Assembly: GCA_021776735.1 (NCBI GenBank)
Contig: JAJFFH010000029.1
Coordinates: forward strand, 62,001-126,000
Length of the DNA: 64,000 nt
Direction: 5' to 3'
Source of the DNA: Planctomycetota bacterium
GTDB taxonomy: Bacteria; Planctomycetota; PLA2
The stretch's first letter is position 1. Each line of letters opens with the position of its first letter. A model generated the notes under the pieces. The model did not search any database. It was not told where the DNA came from and saw only the letters and a list, made by a program, of their open reading frames with translations. A program made the position numbers and the translations under genes. This document shows positions 33,328 to 41,573 of the stretch, in pieces.

Positions 33328-33900
33328 TCAGTCCTTCGCGCGGCCCTGGAAATCACCGGTGCGGGTATCGACGTTGATCTTGACCCCGGGGTCGATGTGC
33401 TCGGGAACCTGGAGTGTGAACCCGGTCTCGAGCGTCGCGGGTTTGGTGCGGCCCGTGGCCGAGTTGCCCTTCACGGCCGGGGATGTTTCCTTGATCGCCA
33501 GGACGACGTTGTTCGGCAGCTCGAGCGCGAGCGCGGTGCTGTTCCAGAACAGGGCGCGCACGCCCTCGATGCCGTCCACGAGGAAGTTGCGCTCCCATTC
33601 CAGGGCGTCGAGGTCGAGTCCGAACTGCTCGTACGAGGCCTCATCCATGAAGTGGCAGGCCTGCGCGTCGGAGTACAGAAACTGCACCGGTTTTTTCTCG
33701 ATGTCGGGCACCGCGAACGTCTCGTTGCCGCGATAGCTCTTGTCGAGCTTGTGCTTGGTGCGCAGGTTGCGCATCCGCACGCGGGTGATCGTGTTCCCGG
33801 CGCGCGCGGTCGGCGTGGAAACGGTGACGGACTCGATGGCGCACGGGGCGCCGTCCACTTCGATGATCAGGCCCCGCTTGAGATCGCCCGGCGTGTACAT
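33328..33900 (-). CDS. Elongation factor P-like protein (EfpL/YeiP type)
   Basis: A 190-residue EF-P family protein of three OB-type domains, which relieves ribosome stalling at polyproline and similar sequences. The tip loop reads STPTARAGNTI, close to SPTARGAATL of YeiP/EfpL, and lacks the modified lysine of canonical EF-P. The C-terminal signature TSPAVKGNSATGRTKPATLETG also matches that branch. The ATG at 33900 gives MYTPGDLKRG; longer in-frame readings are rejected. It is the upstream neighbour of the EamA transporter gene. Confidence 0.88.
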   Translation of the reverse strand: MYTPGDLKRGLIIEVDGAPCAIESVTVSTPTARAGNTITRVRMRNLRTKHKLDKSYRGNETFAVPDIEKKPVQFLYSDAQACHFMDEASYEQFGLDLDALEWERNFLVDGIEGVRALFWNSTALALELPNNVVLAIKETSPAVKGNSATGRTKPATLETGFTLQVPEHIDPGVKINVDTRTGDFQGRAKD

Positions 33901-33986
33901 GCCGGAAAGTGTACCGCCGTCCGCGACTCCATTCCGCTTTCCCCAACTGGGCAAACGCCCTTTCACCGGCTGATATCTTGGGCCGC

Positions 33987-34622
33987 ATGCAACGGCTGTT
34001 TCTTGCCGCGGCGGTCGCGGTCGCCGGCCTCTGCGCCTGCACCTCCACGCCGCCGCCCCCGCGCCAAAACAACGGCGTCGCCCTCGCCACGGATGTCCGC
34101 CGGATCAGGCCCCGGCGTGGCTTTCTCGGCCGGACCACCACGGTCTACTTCGTGCGCCTTCCCGAGGGCCACGAAGGCCAGGCCGGCGGCGACGAGGGAA
34201 GCCTCGCCGGCGCATCGTCCGTGATCTCTTCCAACTTCGTTCGCGGCACGGTCTGCTACCTGCTCAACGCCGAGCCCGGCACCTACGCCGCCGTCGCCGC
34301 CAAGGAGACCAAGGACGGCAAGCAGCGAACGTACTATTTTCCGCTCGCGCTGATCGAGAAGACGATGGTCACGGTCAGCCCGGGCAAAGCCGCGTGGATG
34401 GGCCGCGCGGCCGTCAACGCACAGCCGTCCAGCCTGAATCAGGACGCCGCCCAGAAGCATTACCGCAGGCTGATCGGGCCGGACTGGCGCAGGATGCGGC
34501 CGGCCGAGCGAGTCTTCATGCGCAAGAATTACCTGACCGGCACGGTGTTCACGTTCGAACGCGAGGAAGCGGTCGTTCCGGCTGCCGTCGAAGAACTGTT
34601 CACGGAAGCAGGTTGGCGATGA
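33987..34622 (+). CDS. Lipoprotein of unknown function
   Basis: A 211-residue protein with a lipoprotein signal ending AGLCAC (lipidated Cys18), then a proline run and a soluble domain of about 180 residues with strands such as TTTVYFVRLPEG and EPGTYAAVAAKETKDGKQRTYYFP. I do not recognise a family. It is translationally coupled (ATGA overlap) to the HEAT-repeat gene that follows, so the two probably act together at the cell envelope. Confidence 0.7.
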   Translation: MQRLFLAAAVAVAGLCACTSTPPPPRQNNGVALATDVRRIRPRRGFLGRTTTVYFVRLPEGHEGQAGGDEGSLAGASSVISSNFVRGTVCYLLNAEPGTYAAVAAKETKDGKQRTYYFPLALIEKTMVTVSPGKAAWMGRAAVNAQPSSLNQDAAQKHYRRLIGPDWRRMRPAERVFMRKNYLTGTVFTFEREEAVVPAAVEELFTEAGWR

Positions 34623-35914
34623 CCCGCCTCATCGGACTGCTGGGACTGCTCGCGACAATCGCCACGGCGCAGGAAGCCGAAATCGAGGCGCTGAAGTCAC
34701 CGAACGCGCGCACGCGCCGCGAGGCCGCCAAGGCTCTGGGCGCGATGGGCAAAAAAGCCGCCGCCGCGGTGCCGGCCCTGATTGCGAGCCTCGACGATCC
34801 CAATGCGCTCGTCCGCGGCGCGGCCCTGCTCGCGCTCGGCCCGATCGGCGACGCCCGCGCCGCGGGCCCCGTGGCCACGCGCCTGCTCAGTCCCGATCCG
34901 CGCACCCGGCGCCTCGCCATCAAGGCCATCACCGCCCTCGGCCCTCCCGCCGCGAAGGCGGTCCATGCAGCGTGGAACGAGGCCCCCAACGCCGCGGTCG
35001 CACGCGCCCTCGCCGGTCTCGGCGAAGCGGCGCGCCCCGCCCTCCCGGATCTCACCAAGCAGATGGCCCTGACCGACCATACGGGCTTGCCGCGCCGTAG
35101 CCCGGAAGGGCGAGGGCGGGACGGCGATGTTTCCGTGTTCGCCGCGTTTGCCATCCTAGCGCTTGAGCCCAACCACGAGAAGGCGCGCACGATTCTCAAG
35201 AAGGCGCTCACGAGCGGCACCGTCGAAGAGGCGACGCTCGCGCTCGACCACAAGGAGCGCTTTCCCGCCGTGACGCTTGCGCTCGCGCTACAGCATGAAG
35301 CCGCGCCGGTTCGCTGGCGGGCCTGCCGCGCTCTGGGCGCTTTGGGTCCGAAAGCCGCACCGGCCATGGCCGCACTGATCCGGGAACTGGTCTCGCAAAC
35401 CCATGTGCGCCGCGCCGCGGCGGGCGCGCTGGGACGCATCGGCGAGCCCGCGCTGCCGGCCCTCGTCGAGGCCCTGCGCGCCGCCGACTGCGCACGCGAG
35501 GTCGGCCACGCCTGCCAGACGATGCGCGAGCCGGCGTCCCGGCGACTCCTGCCGCTACTCGGCGACGACGACGCCGCGGTCGCGGCCCGCGCCGCGGCGG
35601 TGTTGGCCGATCTGCGTGCGGATGCCGCTTTGCCGGCGCTGCGCAAGGCGCTGTCGCACGCCGATCCTCGTGTTCGCCTCGAAGCCGGCCGCGCGGTCTG
35701 GCTGATCACCGGCGAAGCCAAAGACGCCGTCCCCGCGATCGCGGCGGGTCTCGATAGTCCGGACCCGGTCGTGCGGCGCCACGCGGCGGCCACACTGTTC
35801 ACTCTCGGCGCGGCGGCCAAGCCCGCGGAGGCCGTGCTCGTGCGCGCGACCAGGGACACCGATCCAAAGGTCGCGGCGATCGCTAGCAAGATCCTCAAGA
35901 AACTTCAGCGGTGA
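34619..35914 (+). CDS. Secreted HEAT-repeat protein
   Basis: A 431-residue protein with a signal peptide (about 1-18) followed by repeated HEAT/PBS-lyase units such as ARTRREAAKALGAMGKKAAAAVPALIASLDDP and VRGAALLALGPIGDARAAGPV, running to the C-terminus. HEAT solenoids serve as protein-binding scaffolds. A partial R20 copy (35119-35133) is translated as RDGDVSV inside one loop. It overlaps the preceding lipoprotein gene by 4 bases and the convergent acetyltransferase by 10. Confidence 0.82.
   Translation: MTRLIGLLGLLATIATAQEAEIEALKSPNARTRREAAKALGAMGKKAAAAVPALIASLDDPNALVRGAALLALGPIGDARAAGPVATRLLSPDPRTRRLAIKAITALGPPAAKAVHAAWNEAPNAAVARALAGLGEAARPALPDLTKQMALTDHTGLPRRSPEGRGRDGDVSVFAAFAILALEPNHEKARTILKKALTSGTVEEATLALDHKERFPAVTLALALQHEAAPVRWRACRALGALGPKAAPAMAALIRELVSQTHVRRAAAGALGRIGEPALPALVEALRAADCAREVGHACQTMREPASRRLLPLLGDDDAAVAARAAAVLADLRADAALPALRKALSHADPRVRLEAGRAVWLITGEAKDAVPAIAAGLDSPDPVVRRHAAATLFTLGAAAKPAEAVLVRATRDTDPKVAAIASKILKKLQR
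35119..35133 (-). repeat. Partial R20 copy in the HEAT gene
   Basis: GGACGGCGATGTTTC matches the 5' two thirds of the reverse complement. Read as RDGDVSV. Confidence 0.65.
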
Positions 35915-36693
35915 CGCGGGAGCCACGCGATCGCGAAATCGACGGCGGCGCGCTGTGAGAACAAACGCGCTTTCGCTTGCGCCACGCGGCCGATCGTCTG
36001 GTTGGCGAACGCGGCGCCGAGTTCCGCGAAGTCATCGCCGTCCGTATGCTGCTGTTCGAATTCCCTCCATCCGGAAGCGGACGGCGCACCGGTCTTTTCT
36101 GCGACCTTGCCCTTCCACGCCGTACGGCATTCCGCGAGATGCAGCGACGAGTTGCGCTCGTGGCCGACGCCAAGCAACAGCACCTGCGCGTCGAGTTCGT
36201 ACAGGCGTGCGAGCGGCGACGACTCGCCGAGGCCGTCGGCCAGGGCGTGGCCATCGATAACTTTCGCGGCGTGCGGGCCGCGGGCAACGAAGGAATACTG
36301 CGGGTGATCGCTGCGGCGCACGTCGGGATGGCCGCGAAAGCAATCGACGATCCGGCCCATCGTGCGGGTGGCTGTGCGACTGGGATCAAACGGCGGCATC
36401 GCGGCGCGGATCGTCGGCCACCACCCCTCGGGCACCGGGGGATTGCTCCACGCGGCGGGATCCGAGAGGTGCGCCGAAAACGCAGGCATGACGACGGTAC
36501 CGGTGTTGCCGACGACCTCCTCGAGGGCGAGCACGACGGCGTGGGCGCCACCGCAGACCCAGCCGAGCGCGGACAACGACGAATGCACGAGCACAACTTG
36601 GCCCGGCGAAACGCCCAGAGTGCGCAGGTCGCACGCCAGGGTGGCGACCGTGGCGGGCTTGGGCAGATCGCGAATGGAGTCGGCTTCGCTCAT
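35905..36693 (-). CDS. AAC(3)-family aminoglycoside N-acetyltransferase-like protein
   Basis: A 262-residue protein of the AAC(3)/YokD fold. Conserved segments: VLVHSSLSALGWVCGGAHAVVLALEEVVG, TVVMPAFSAHLSDPAAW, and PPFDPSRTATRTMGRI near the catalytic cleft, then HPQYSFVARG. Canonical members acetylate aminoglycosides using acetyl-CoA, but many environmental homologs have other substrates, so resistance is not implied. An R20 copy (36033-36050) is read as QQHTDGDDFAELG in the C-terminal part. The ATG at 36693 is preferred over an in-frame start 36 bases upstream. Confidence 0.82.
   Translation of the reverse strand: MSEADSIRDLPKPATVATLACDLRTLGVSPGQVVLVHSSLSALGWVCGGAHAVVLALEEVVGNTGTVVMPAFSAHLSDPAAWSNPPVPEGWWPTIRAAMPPFDPSRTATRTMGRIVDCFRGHPDVRRSDHPQYSFVARGPHAAKVIDGHALADGLGESSPLARLYELDAQVLLLGVGHERNSSLHLAECRTAWKGKVAEKTGAPSASGWREFEQQHTDGDDFAELGAAFANQTIGRVAQAKARLFSQRAAVDFAIAWLPRHR
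36033..36050 (+). repeat. R20 copy in the AAC(3)-like gene
   Basis: CATCGCCGTCCGTATGCT, exact core. Read as QHTDGDDF on the minus strand. Confidence 0.9.
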
Positions 36694-36707
36694 GAGCCCA
36701 GTTTCCC

Positions 36708-36735
36708 TTGCGAGAACCGATTCGCACACTAGAAT
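36708..36735 (+). promoter_or_regulatory. Promoter of the tRNA-Val gene
   Basis: TTGCGA (36708-36713) and TAGAAT (36730-36735) are separated by 16 bases, a good sigma-70-type promoter, with the expected start a few bases before the mature tRNA 5' end at 36748. Confidence 0.6.
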
Positions 36736-36747
36736 TGCCGTCTCGAA

Positions 36748-36824
36748 GGGCGGCTAGCTCAGTTGGTTAGAGCGCACGGATCACACCCGTGAGGTCGGGG
36801 GTTCGAGTCCCTTGCCGCCCACCA
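36748..36824 (+). tRNA. tRNA-Val (anticodon CAC)
   Basis: A complete cloverleaf is visible. The acceptor stem is GGGCGGC with GCCGCCC, the D arm GCTC...GAGC, the anticodon stem CACGG/CCGTG enclosing loop ATCACAC, which gives anticodon CAC (valine, codon GTG). The T arm has TTCGAGT and the 3' CCA is encoded at 36822-36824. A rho-independent terminator follows at once. Confidence 0.95.
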
Positions 36825-36826
36825 GG

Positions 36827-36856
36827 AAACAGCCGGTTTTGCCGGCTGTTTTTTTT
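36827..36856 (+). terminator. Rho-independent terminator of the tRNA gene
   Basis: A nine-base stem AACAGCCGG/CCGGCTGTT with loop TTTTG is followed by a run of eight T, directly after the tRNA 3' end. Confidence 0.92.
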
Positions 36857-36925
36857 CGGCTGCTTTTCTTGCAGGCCGCGCGGAACTGCAATCAGCCTAA
36901 GCCCTTCGTAAGTCAAACCGTTACG

Positions 36926-37816
36926 ATGGAGGGCATGGGCTGGCGTACGTCGCTGTTTCAACGGTTCGCGAACGTCTATCCGACGGCGTCCATCGCGCGG
37001 TCGCGCGTCGCCCGGGGTATCTGGCGCACCGCGCTTGAGATTGTGCGCCCGGAGCGGGTCGTCATGGACCTGGCCGACTATCGCGTCGAGATCGAGACCA
37101 ATCCGCGGTTTTATGGCCGCTCGCTGCTGCATCGCGGCGGGATCGAATCGGCCGCCACGGCGGGGTTCCGCGCGCAAGTCAAACCGGCGATCACGGTCGT
37201 CGATGTCGGCGCCAACGTCGGGCACTACACGCTCACGGCGGCGGCGCGCCTCGCCGGCACCGGGCGTGTGGTCGCGTTCGAGCCGGACCCGGGTGCAGGC
37301 GAACGCTTGCGGCGCAACGTCGCGCTCAACGAGTTCTCCAACGTCACCATCCATCCCGCCGCGGTTGGAGACACCGACGGCCCCGCGGAGCTGTATCGGG
37401 ATGCGGGCAACTCGGGGGGCCACTCGCTCTACGAGTGCAACGTAAGCCGCAACGGCGACCACTGCACCACGAATGTCGTACGTCTCGACACCGTGTTTGG
37501 CGACGACACGGTCGATCTGATCAAGATCGACGCGCAGGGCGCGGACGACCTCGTCCTGATCGGCGCGGAGCAGTTGTTGCGACGGTCACGACCGGCGATC
37601 CTGCTCGAGTTCTGGCCCTGGGGCGTCGATCGGGCAGGCTCCTCGCCGAGTGGACTCCTCGCCCGGCTCGAGGCGCTCGGCTATGCCCCCGCCGCCGTTT
37701 ATCTGGGACGCCGCACTTTCGAACACGACCTAGGCCGACGACTGACCGACCTGGCGGGCGAGGCGAACAATCCGCACGCCGCCGGCGACATCCTGTTTGT
37801 TGCCCGAGAGCCGTAA
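36926..37816 (+). CDS. FkbM-family methyltransferase
   Basis: A 296-residue methyltransferase of the FkbM type. VVDVGANVGHYTLTAAARL is motif I, VVAFEPDPGAGERLRRNVALN the ribose-binding loop, and VDLIKIDAQGADDLVLIGAEQLL the family-specific segment. FkbM proteins usually methylate hydroxyls of sugars or polyketides. The next gene is another methyltransferase, 6 bases downstream, so the pair may modify one glycan or lipid. ATG 36926 is used; a second ATG lies three codons later. Confidence 0.85.
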   Translation: MEGMGWRTSLFQRFANVYPTASIARSRVARGIWRTALEIVRPERVVMDLADYRVEIETNPRFYGRSLLHRGGIESAATAGFRAQVKPAITVVDVGANVGHYTLTAAARLAGTGRVVAFEPDPGAGERLRRNVALNEFSNVTIHPAAVGDTDGPAELYRDAGNSGGHSLYECNVSRNGDHCTTNVVRLDTVFGDDTVDLIKIDAQGADDLVLIGAEQLLRRSRPAILLEFWPWGVDRAGSSPSGLLARLEALGYAPAAVYLGRRTFEHDLGRRLTDLAGEANNPHAAGDILFVAREP

Positions 37817-37822
37817 CGCACC

Positions 37823-38680
37823 TTGGCCCCGATCACCCAAACCAGCCCGCAGACGCCCGCAGCATCGGAAGATGTCGCGTGCCCGCTGTGCGCATCCCAG
37901 GCACAAGCTCCGGCGCGCAGGGACGTGCTCTGCGAGGATCCGTGGCGTCTCGTTCGCTGTGACGGCTGCGACCTCGTGTTCTTGACCCCGCGACCGTCTC
38001 CGGGCGACATGCACGGCTCGTTTGAGTGGTTCGAACACGGGAGCGCGCAAATGTGTATCCGGCGCACGCGCCAAGGCCCTGCGCGGCGGCTGGCGCGGCG
38101 CTGCAGGGGCCTCCTGCGACGGCGGCGGGAGGACGTTGTCCTCGACCGGATTCGTCGCTTCGTTTCCTCCGGACGGTTTCTCGATATCGGCTGCGGCGAC
38201 GCCGCGATGGTTCGGTGGATGGCCGAGCACGGCTACGACGCGCACGGAATCGACGTGTCGAGCCCAGCCGTCGAAGCCGCAGTCCGCGCCGGCATCCAAA
38301 ACATCCGGCACGGGACGATCCACGACGCAGACTTCGCCGACGCCTCGTTTGACGCGGTCTTGCTGATGAGCGTCCTGGAACACGAACATCGTCCGGTCGA
38401 TGCACTTCGCGAGGTCGCGCGCGTCCTGCGCCCGGGCGGCTACGCGTTCATCAAGGTGCCCAACTACGGATGTTGGAACCGCCGCGTCCTCGGGTCCGGC
38501 TGGTCCGGCTACTTTTTTCCGCAACACCTCTACTACTTCACGCCGCACACACTCGAACGCGCCGCGCACGCCGCCGGTCTCGTCACGGCGCGCAACCGCT
38601 GGCTCGACCATGTTCCGGTCAGCGACGTGATGTGGTTCACCGCACGCCGCCCGCTCACGGACGCCAACGGCACCAAGTGA
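37823..38680 (+). CDS. SAM-dependent methyltransferase with N-terminal zinc-ribbon
   Basis: A 285-residue protein. The N-terminus has a four-cysteine ribbon (CPLC about 20-23 and CDGC about 46-49), then a class I methyltransferase fold with FLDIGCGDAAMVRWMAEHGYDAHGIDVS and SFDAVLLMSVLEHEHRPVDALREVARVLRPGG. This layout is common in methyltransferases of surface-glycan clusters. The start is TTG at 37823, 6 bases after the FkbM gene. Its stop overlaps the GTG start of the DUF4291 gene. Confidence 0.82.
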   Translation: MAPITQTSPQTPAASEDVACPLCASQAQAPARRDVLCEDPWRLVRCDGCDLVFLTPRPSPGDMHGSFEWFEHGSAQMCIRRTRQGPARRLARRCRGLLRRRREDVVLDRIRRFVSSGRFLDIGCGDAAMVRWMAEHGYDAHGIDVSSPAVEAAVRAGIQNIRHGTIHDADFADASFDAVLLMSVLEHEHRPVDALREVARVLRPGGYAFIKVPNYGCWNRRVLGSGWSGYFFPQHLYYFTPHTLERAAHAAGLVTARNRWLDHVPVSDVMWFTARRPLTDANGTK

Positions 38681-39219
38681 TCCACGAGATTCGCGCGGTC
38701 TACGATTACGAGACGATCCGCGTGTACCAGGCGTACAGCGATCCCATCGCGAACGCCGCGCTGGCAGCCGGGACCTTCGTCTCGCCGTTCAGCATGACCC
38801 GGATGACGTGGATCAAGCCGTCCTTTCTGTGGATGATGTACCGCGCTGGATGGGGCCAAAAGGATGAGAGCCAAAAGCGCATGCTCGCCGTGGACATCCA
38901 GCGAACGGGCTTCGAATGGGCCTTGCGAAACTCCAGTCCCAGCCACGGCCCGTCGCTCGACAAGTCGAAGCCGGTTCGGGTCCAGTGGGATCCCGAGCGC
39001 ACGATCGAACTCGAGAAGCTGCCGTACCGATCCATTCAGATCGGCCTGTCCGGCGATGCGGTTCGGCACTACGTCGATGATTGGATCGTGTCGATCGAGG
39101 ATGTCTCGGAACTCGCCGAACAGGTCAGGATGACACGCGACGTGGCTTTCGTGCCAAGGGAACGTCCCTATCCGCTCAATCCCGAGCTGGCCGCAATCGT
39201 TGGCGTGACGCCGGCCTGA
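38677..39219 (+). CDS. DUF4291 family protein
   Basis: A 180-residue protein matching DUF4291: YDYETIRVYQAYSDPIANAAL near the start, FSMTRMTWIKPSFLWMMYRAGWGQK, and WDPER with RSIQIGL further on. The function is unknown; the fold may relate to RNA or nucleotide processing enzymes, but that is not established here. The GTG at 38677 overlaps the preceding stop (GTGA), so the gene is coupled to the methyltransferase. An R20 copy lies 9 bases after the stop codon. Confidence 0.78.
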   Translation: MIHEIRAVYDYETIRVYQAYSDPIANAALAAGTFVSPFSMTRMTWIKPSFLWMMYRAGWGQKDESQKRMLAVDIQRTGFEWALRNSSPSHGPSLDKSKPVRVQWDPERTIELEKLPYRSIQIGLSGDAVRHYVDDWIVSIEDVSELAEQVRMTRDVAFVPRERPYPLNPELAAIVGVTPA

Positions 39220-39228
39220 GCCACGCGC

Positions 39229-39250
39229 GAAACATCGCCGTCCGTTTGCT
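39229..39250 (+). repeat. R20 copy between convergent genes
   Basis: Exact over all 20 consensus bases with GA in front. It starts 9 bases after the DUF4291 stop and lies 22 bases from the peptidase stop. Confidence 0.92.
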
Positions 39251-39271
39251 GTCGCCCGTCGACTCGGCCCG

Positions 39272-40129
39272 TTATCCCGTTCCGATAGATGCGAGGTACG
39301 CGCGCAGGTCTGCGCGAAACGTATTCCCGCGGTAGTCATAGATGCGATCGAACTGTCGCACGCGGTCGCCATCGGAGGCGCGCTCGGCACGGATGTATCG
39401 GCGCAGAAGTTTCGGGTCGCGGCGCCGGAGCAGGAAGGACGCGAGCACCAGCGCCTCCGCGTAGTTGCGATGCGCCTTCGCGCCCACGAACTCGGGGTAC
39501 TCCTGCAGATCCAACAGCCGCTCGATGTCGAGCCCGCCGCCCATGATCGTGCGGATGAATCCGGCGCGTTCCGGGCCGATGCCCGGCCGGTTCGGGTCGT
39601 ACTCGAACGCCTGCGCCAGCCCCTCCATCAGCCACGGGCTGAAGCGCACCTGGTCCCCCGCCGCCGTGCCCATGATCCAGTGCACGGTCTCATGGCGCAG
39701 CGTGGCCACCGACGTAGCGTGGGCCGGGAGAAAAATCGCGCCGTGGCGCGGGTCGGTGTAGCCGACCATGTTCGCGAACCGGCCGGGGTCGTGTTGCATC
39801 CGGCGGCCGGCGTACGCGCGAACCATGTCCGCCGATGAAAACAGGACGACGACCATGCGGCGCTCGGTCGGCACGCCGAGCAGGTCGCCCCAGTTTTTCT
39901 CAACGCTTTCGCGAAACCGCCGGACCTCGTACGCAGCACCGAAACCGGCTTTCTGCGTCGGCGCCAGCACGATCAGGTCGTCCTCGTCGACAACGACGTC
40001 GATGTTCTTGTCGAACTCGTGGACGCGATCGACCCAGCGCGAGGCCTCGCCCACCCGGCAGGCGCGCAAAGCGACAATGATCACCGCAAACGGGACCAGC
40101 AGGAAGGCGGCCCGATACAGCGCCGTCAT
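39272..40129 (-). CDS. Membrane-anchored gluzincin-type metallopeptidase (DUF1570-like)
   Basis: A 285-residue protein with an N-terminal membrane helix or signal (about 5-22), then a peptidase-like domain with the zinc motif HETVH in TLRHETVHWIMG and a downstream WLMEGLAQAFE that supplies the third-ligand glutamate. Such domains are common in planctomycetes, with mostly unknown substrates. It is the last gene of a three-gene operon, overlapping the rhomboid gene by 4 bases. Confidence 0.78.
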   Translation of the reverse strand: MTALYRAAFLLVPFAVIIVALRACRVGEASRWVDRVHEFDKNIDVVVDEDDLIVLAPTQKAGFGAAYEVRRFRESVEKNWGDLLGVPTERRMVVVLFSSADMVRAYAGRRMQHDPGRFANMVGYTDPRHGAIFLPAHATSVATLRHETVHWIMGTAAGDQVRFSPWLMEGLAQAFEYDPNRPGIGPERAGFIRTIMGGGLDIERLLDLQEYPEFVGAKAHRNYAEALVLASFLLRRRDPKLLRRYIRAERASDGDRVRQFDRIYDYRGNTFRADLRAYLASIGTG

Positions 40130-40977
40130 TTGCCCAGGCGGCCCGACGCGCGCTTCAAGAAGCGCTTTTCCTCTTCGGTCAGCGCGGTCATGCCTTCGCG
40201 GTTCACCTTGTCGAGAATCCGATCGACCTCGGCGCGAAGCTCGGACGCCTTCTCCGCATCCTTGTGTTCACGCTTTCGCTGGCGCTTTTCCGCAAAGTTA
40301 TCCGCAGCGTGCACGAGGCGTTCGGCGCCGCCGGTCTTGAAGTAGATCCACGCGTAGAGCGCACCGCCAAGGTGCGCCGAGTGCGCCACGCGGTCGGCGG
40401 TCTGCTCGAACATGAGCAGGAAGTCGGCCAGAACGATCACAACGGCAAGAAGCCAAAGCTTGATGCGCAGGACGAAGAACAGGAGAACCTCGCGGTGCGG
40501 GTACCAGAGCGCCGCGAGAACGATGAGTCCGAATTCGTATCCGCTCGCACCAACCAACTGCGCCATGTTGTCGATGATCACGGACTCGGTGAGATAAACC
40601 GCCACCGAGACGATCTGCGCGGCGAGGCAGAAGAACCAGAAGCGGCGCTGGCCCAGCCGCTCCTCCACCATCGACCCAAAGAAGTAGATCCCGACGCAGT
40701 TCCAAAGGAGGTGAGAGACTCCGCGTGCATGCAACAGGCCGCTGGTGACGAATTGCCACAGCCAAAACCGGCCGAGAGCGGACTCCCGCTGGAGCGCAAA
40801 CACGTCGTCGATCGTGCGTCCCGCGGCGGGCGACATCCCCCGGATCACGGTCACAACGACGTGGATCGTGACCAGCGTGATGATCAGGATCTTGGTCGCC
40901 GGGATCGTCGCAAAAAACGACGGCCGCAGGCCGCCGCTGTCGCCGAAGTCGTGGCGGAAGTAGTCGCGATCACCCAT
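40126..40977 (-). CDS. Rhomboid-family intramembrane serine protease
   Basis: A 283-residue protein with about six membrane helices. The catalytic pair is present: Ser145 in LVGASGYEFG and His202 in HSAHLGGALYAW; SHLLWN is the conserved L1-region contact. Rhomboids cut membrane proteins inside the bilayer. The cytoplasmic C-terminal tail (about 215-283) is charged and helical. The ATG at 40977 is preferred over a longer in-frame start and overlaps the phosphoribosyltransferase stop by 8 bases. Confidence 0.88.
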   Translation of the reverse strand: MGDRDYFRHDFGDSGGLRPSFFATIPATKILIITLVTIHVVVTVIRGMSPAAGRTIDDVFALQRESALGRFWLWQFVTSGLLHARGVSHLLWNCVGIYFFGSMVEERLGQRRFWFFCLAAQIVSVAVYLTESVIIDNMAQLVGASGYEFGLIVLAALWYPHREVLLFFVLRIKLWLLAVVIVLADFLLMFEQTADRVAHSAHLGGALYAWIYFKTGGAERLVHAADNFAEKRQRKREHKDAEKASELRAEVDRILDKVNREGMTALTEEEKRFLKRASGRLGK

Positions 40978-41488
40978 CGAGCACCCCGAGATACGGCAGC
41001 GTCCGGTACTCCCCGTCATGGTCGAGCCCGTACCCGACGAGGAAACGGTCCGGCACGGTGAACCCGACGAAGTCGGCGTCGATCGCGACCTCGCGCCGCG
41101 ACGGATTGTCGAGCAGGACGCACGACGCGACCTCCTCCGCTCCCCGCCCCCTCAACTCCTCCAGCACGGCAGCCAGCGTGTGCCCCGTATCGAGAATCGT
41201 ATCGACCACGACCACGACGCGCCCGACCACATCGGCTTCCTCGAGCGCGCCAAGCTTCACGCGCCCGGTCGACGACTGCCCTTCGTACGAACGCGCCCGA
41301 ACAAACGAGAGCGCCGCGGGCTCCCCGACAACGCGCCCCAAATCGGCCAGAAAGACGGCGGCGCCCTTCAGGATCCCGAGCAGGGTCACGCGCTCTTTCG
41401 GCCAGCGTGCGCGGACGGACTGCCCCAAAAAAAGCACACGGACGGCGATGTCCTCGGCGGAGAAAAGGGCGTCGGCCACAAGCGCCAT
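40970..41488 (-). CDS. Hypoxanthine phosphoribosyltransferase-like protein
   Basis: A 172-residue type I phosphoribosyltransferase. GILKGAAVFLADLGR and VVVVVDTILDTGHTLAAVLEEL (PRPP loop) give the family. It would salvage hypoxanthine or guanine with PRPP. The PRPP loop reads VVDTILDTG where the usual pair is two acidic residues, so the second acid is replaced by Thr, which may affect metal binding. An R20 copy (41433-41451) encodes EDIAVRV in the first helix, with no indel against the family. First gene of the operon with the rhomboid and the peptidase. Confidence 0.85.
   Translation of the reverse strand: MALVADALFSAEDIAVRVLFLGQSVRARWPKERVTLLGILKGAAVFLADLGRVVGEPAALSFVRARSYEGQSSTGRVKLGALEEADVVGRVVVVVDTILDTGHTLAAVLEELRGRGAEEVASCVLLDNPSRREVAIDADFVGFTVPDRFLVGYGLDHDGEYRTLPYLGVLDG
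41433..41451 (-). repeat. R20 copy in the phosphoribosyltransferase gene
   Basis: AGCACACGGACGGCGATGT, exact core with one change outside it. Read as EDIAVRVL on the minus strand. Confidence 0.88.
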
Positions 41489-41573
41489 GGCGGGAGTATA
41501 CCGCGCCGTTCCCGCCCCCCGGCCCCCCTGATTTTTCCTGCTACACTTCCGCGCTTCAAGAGGAGGCATCTAA

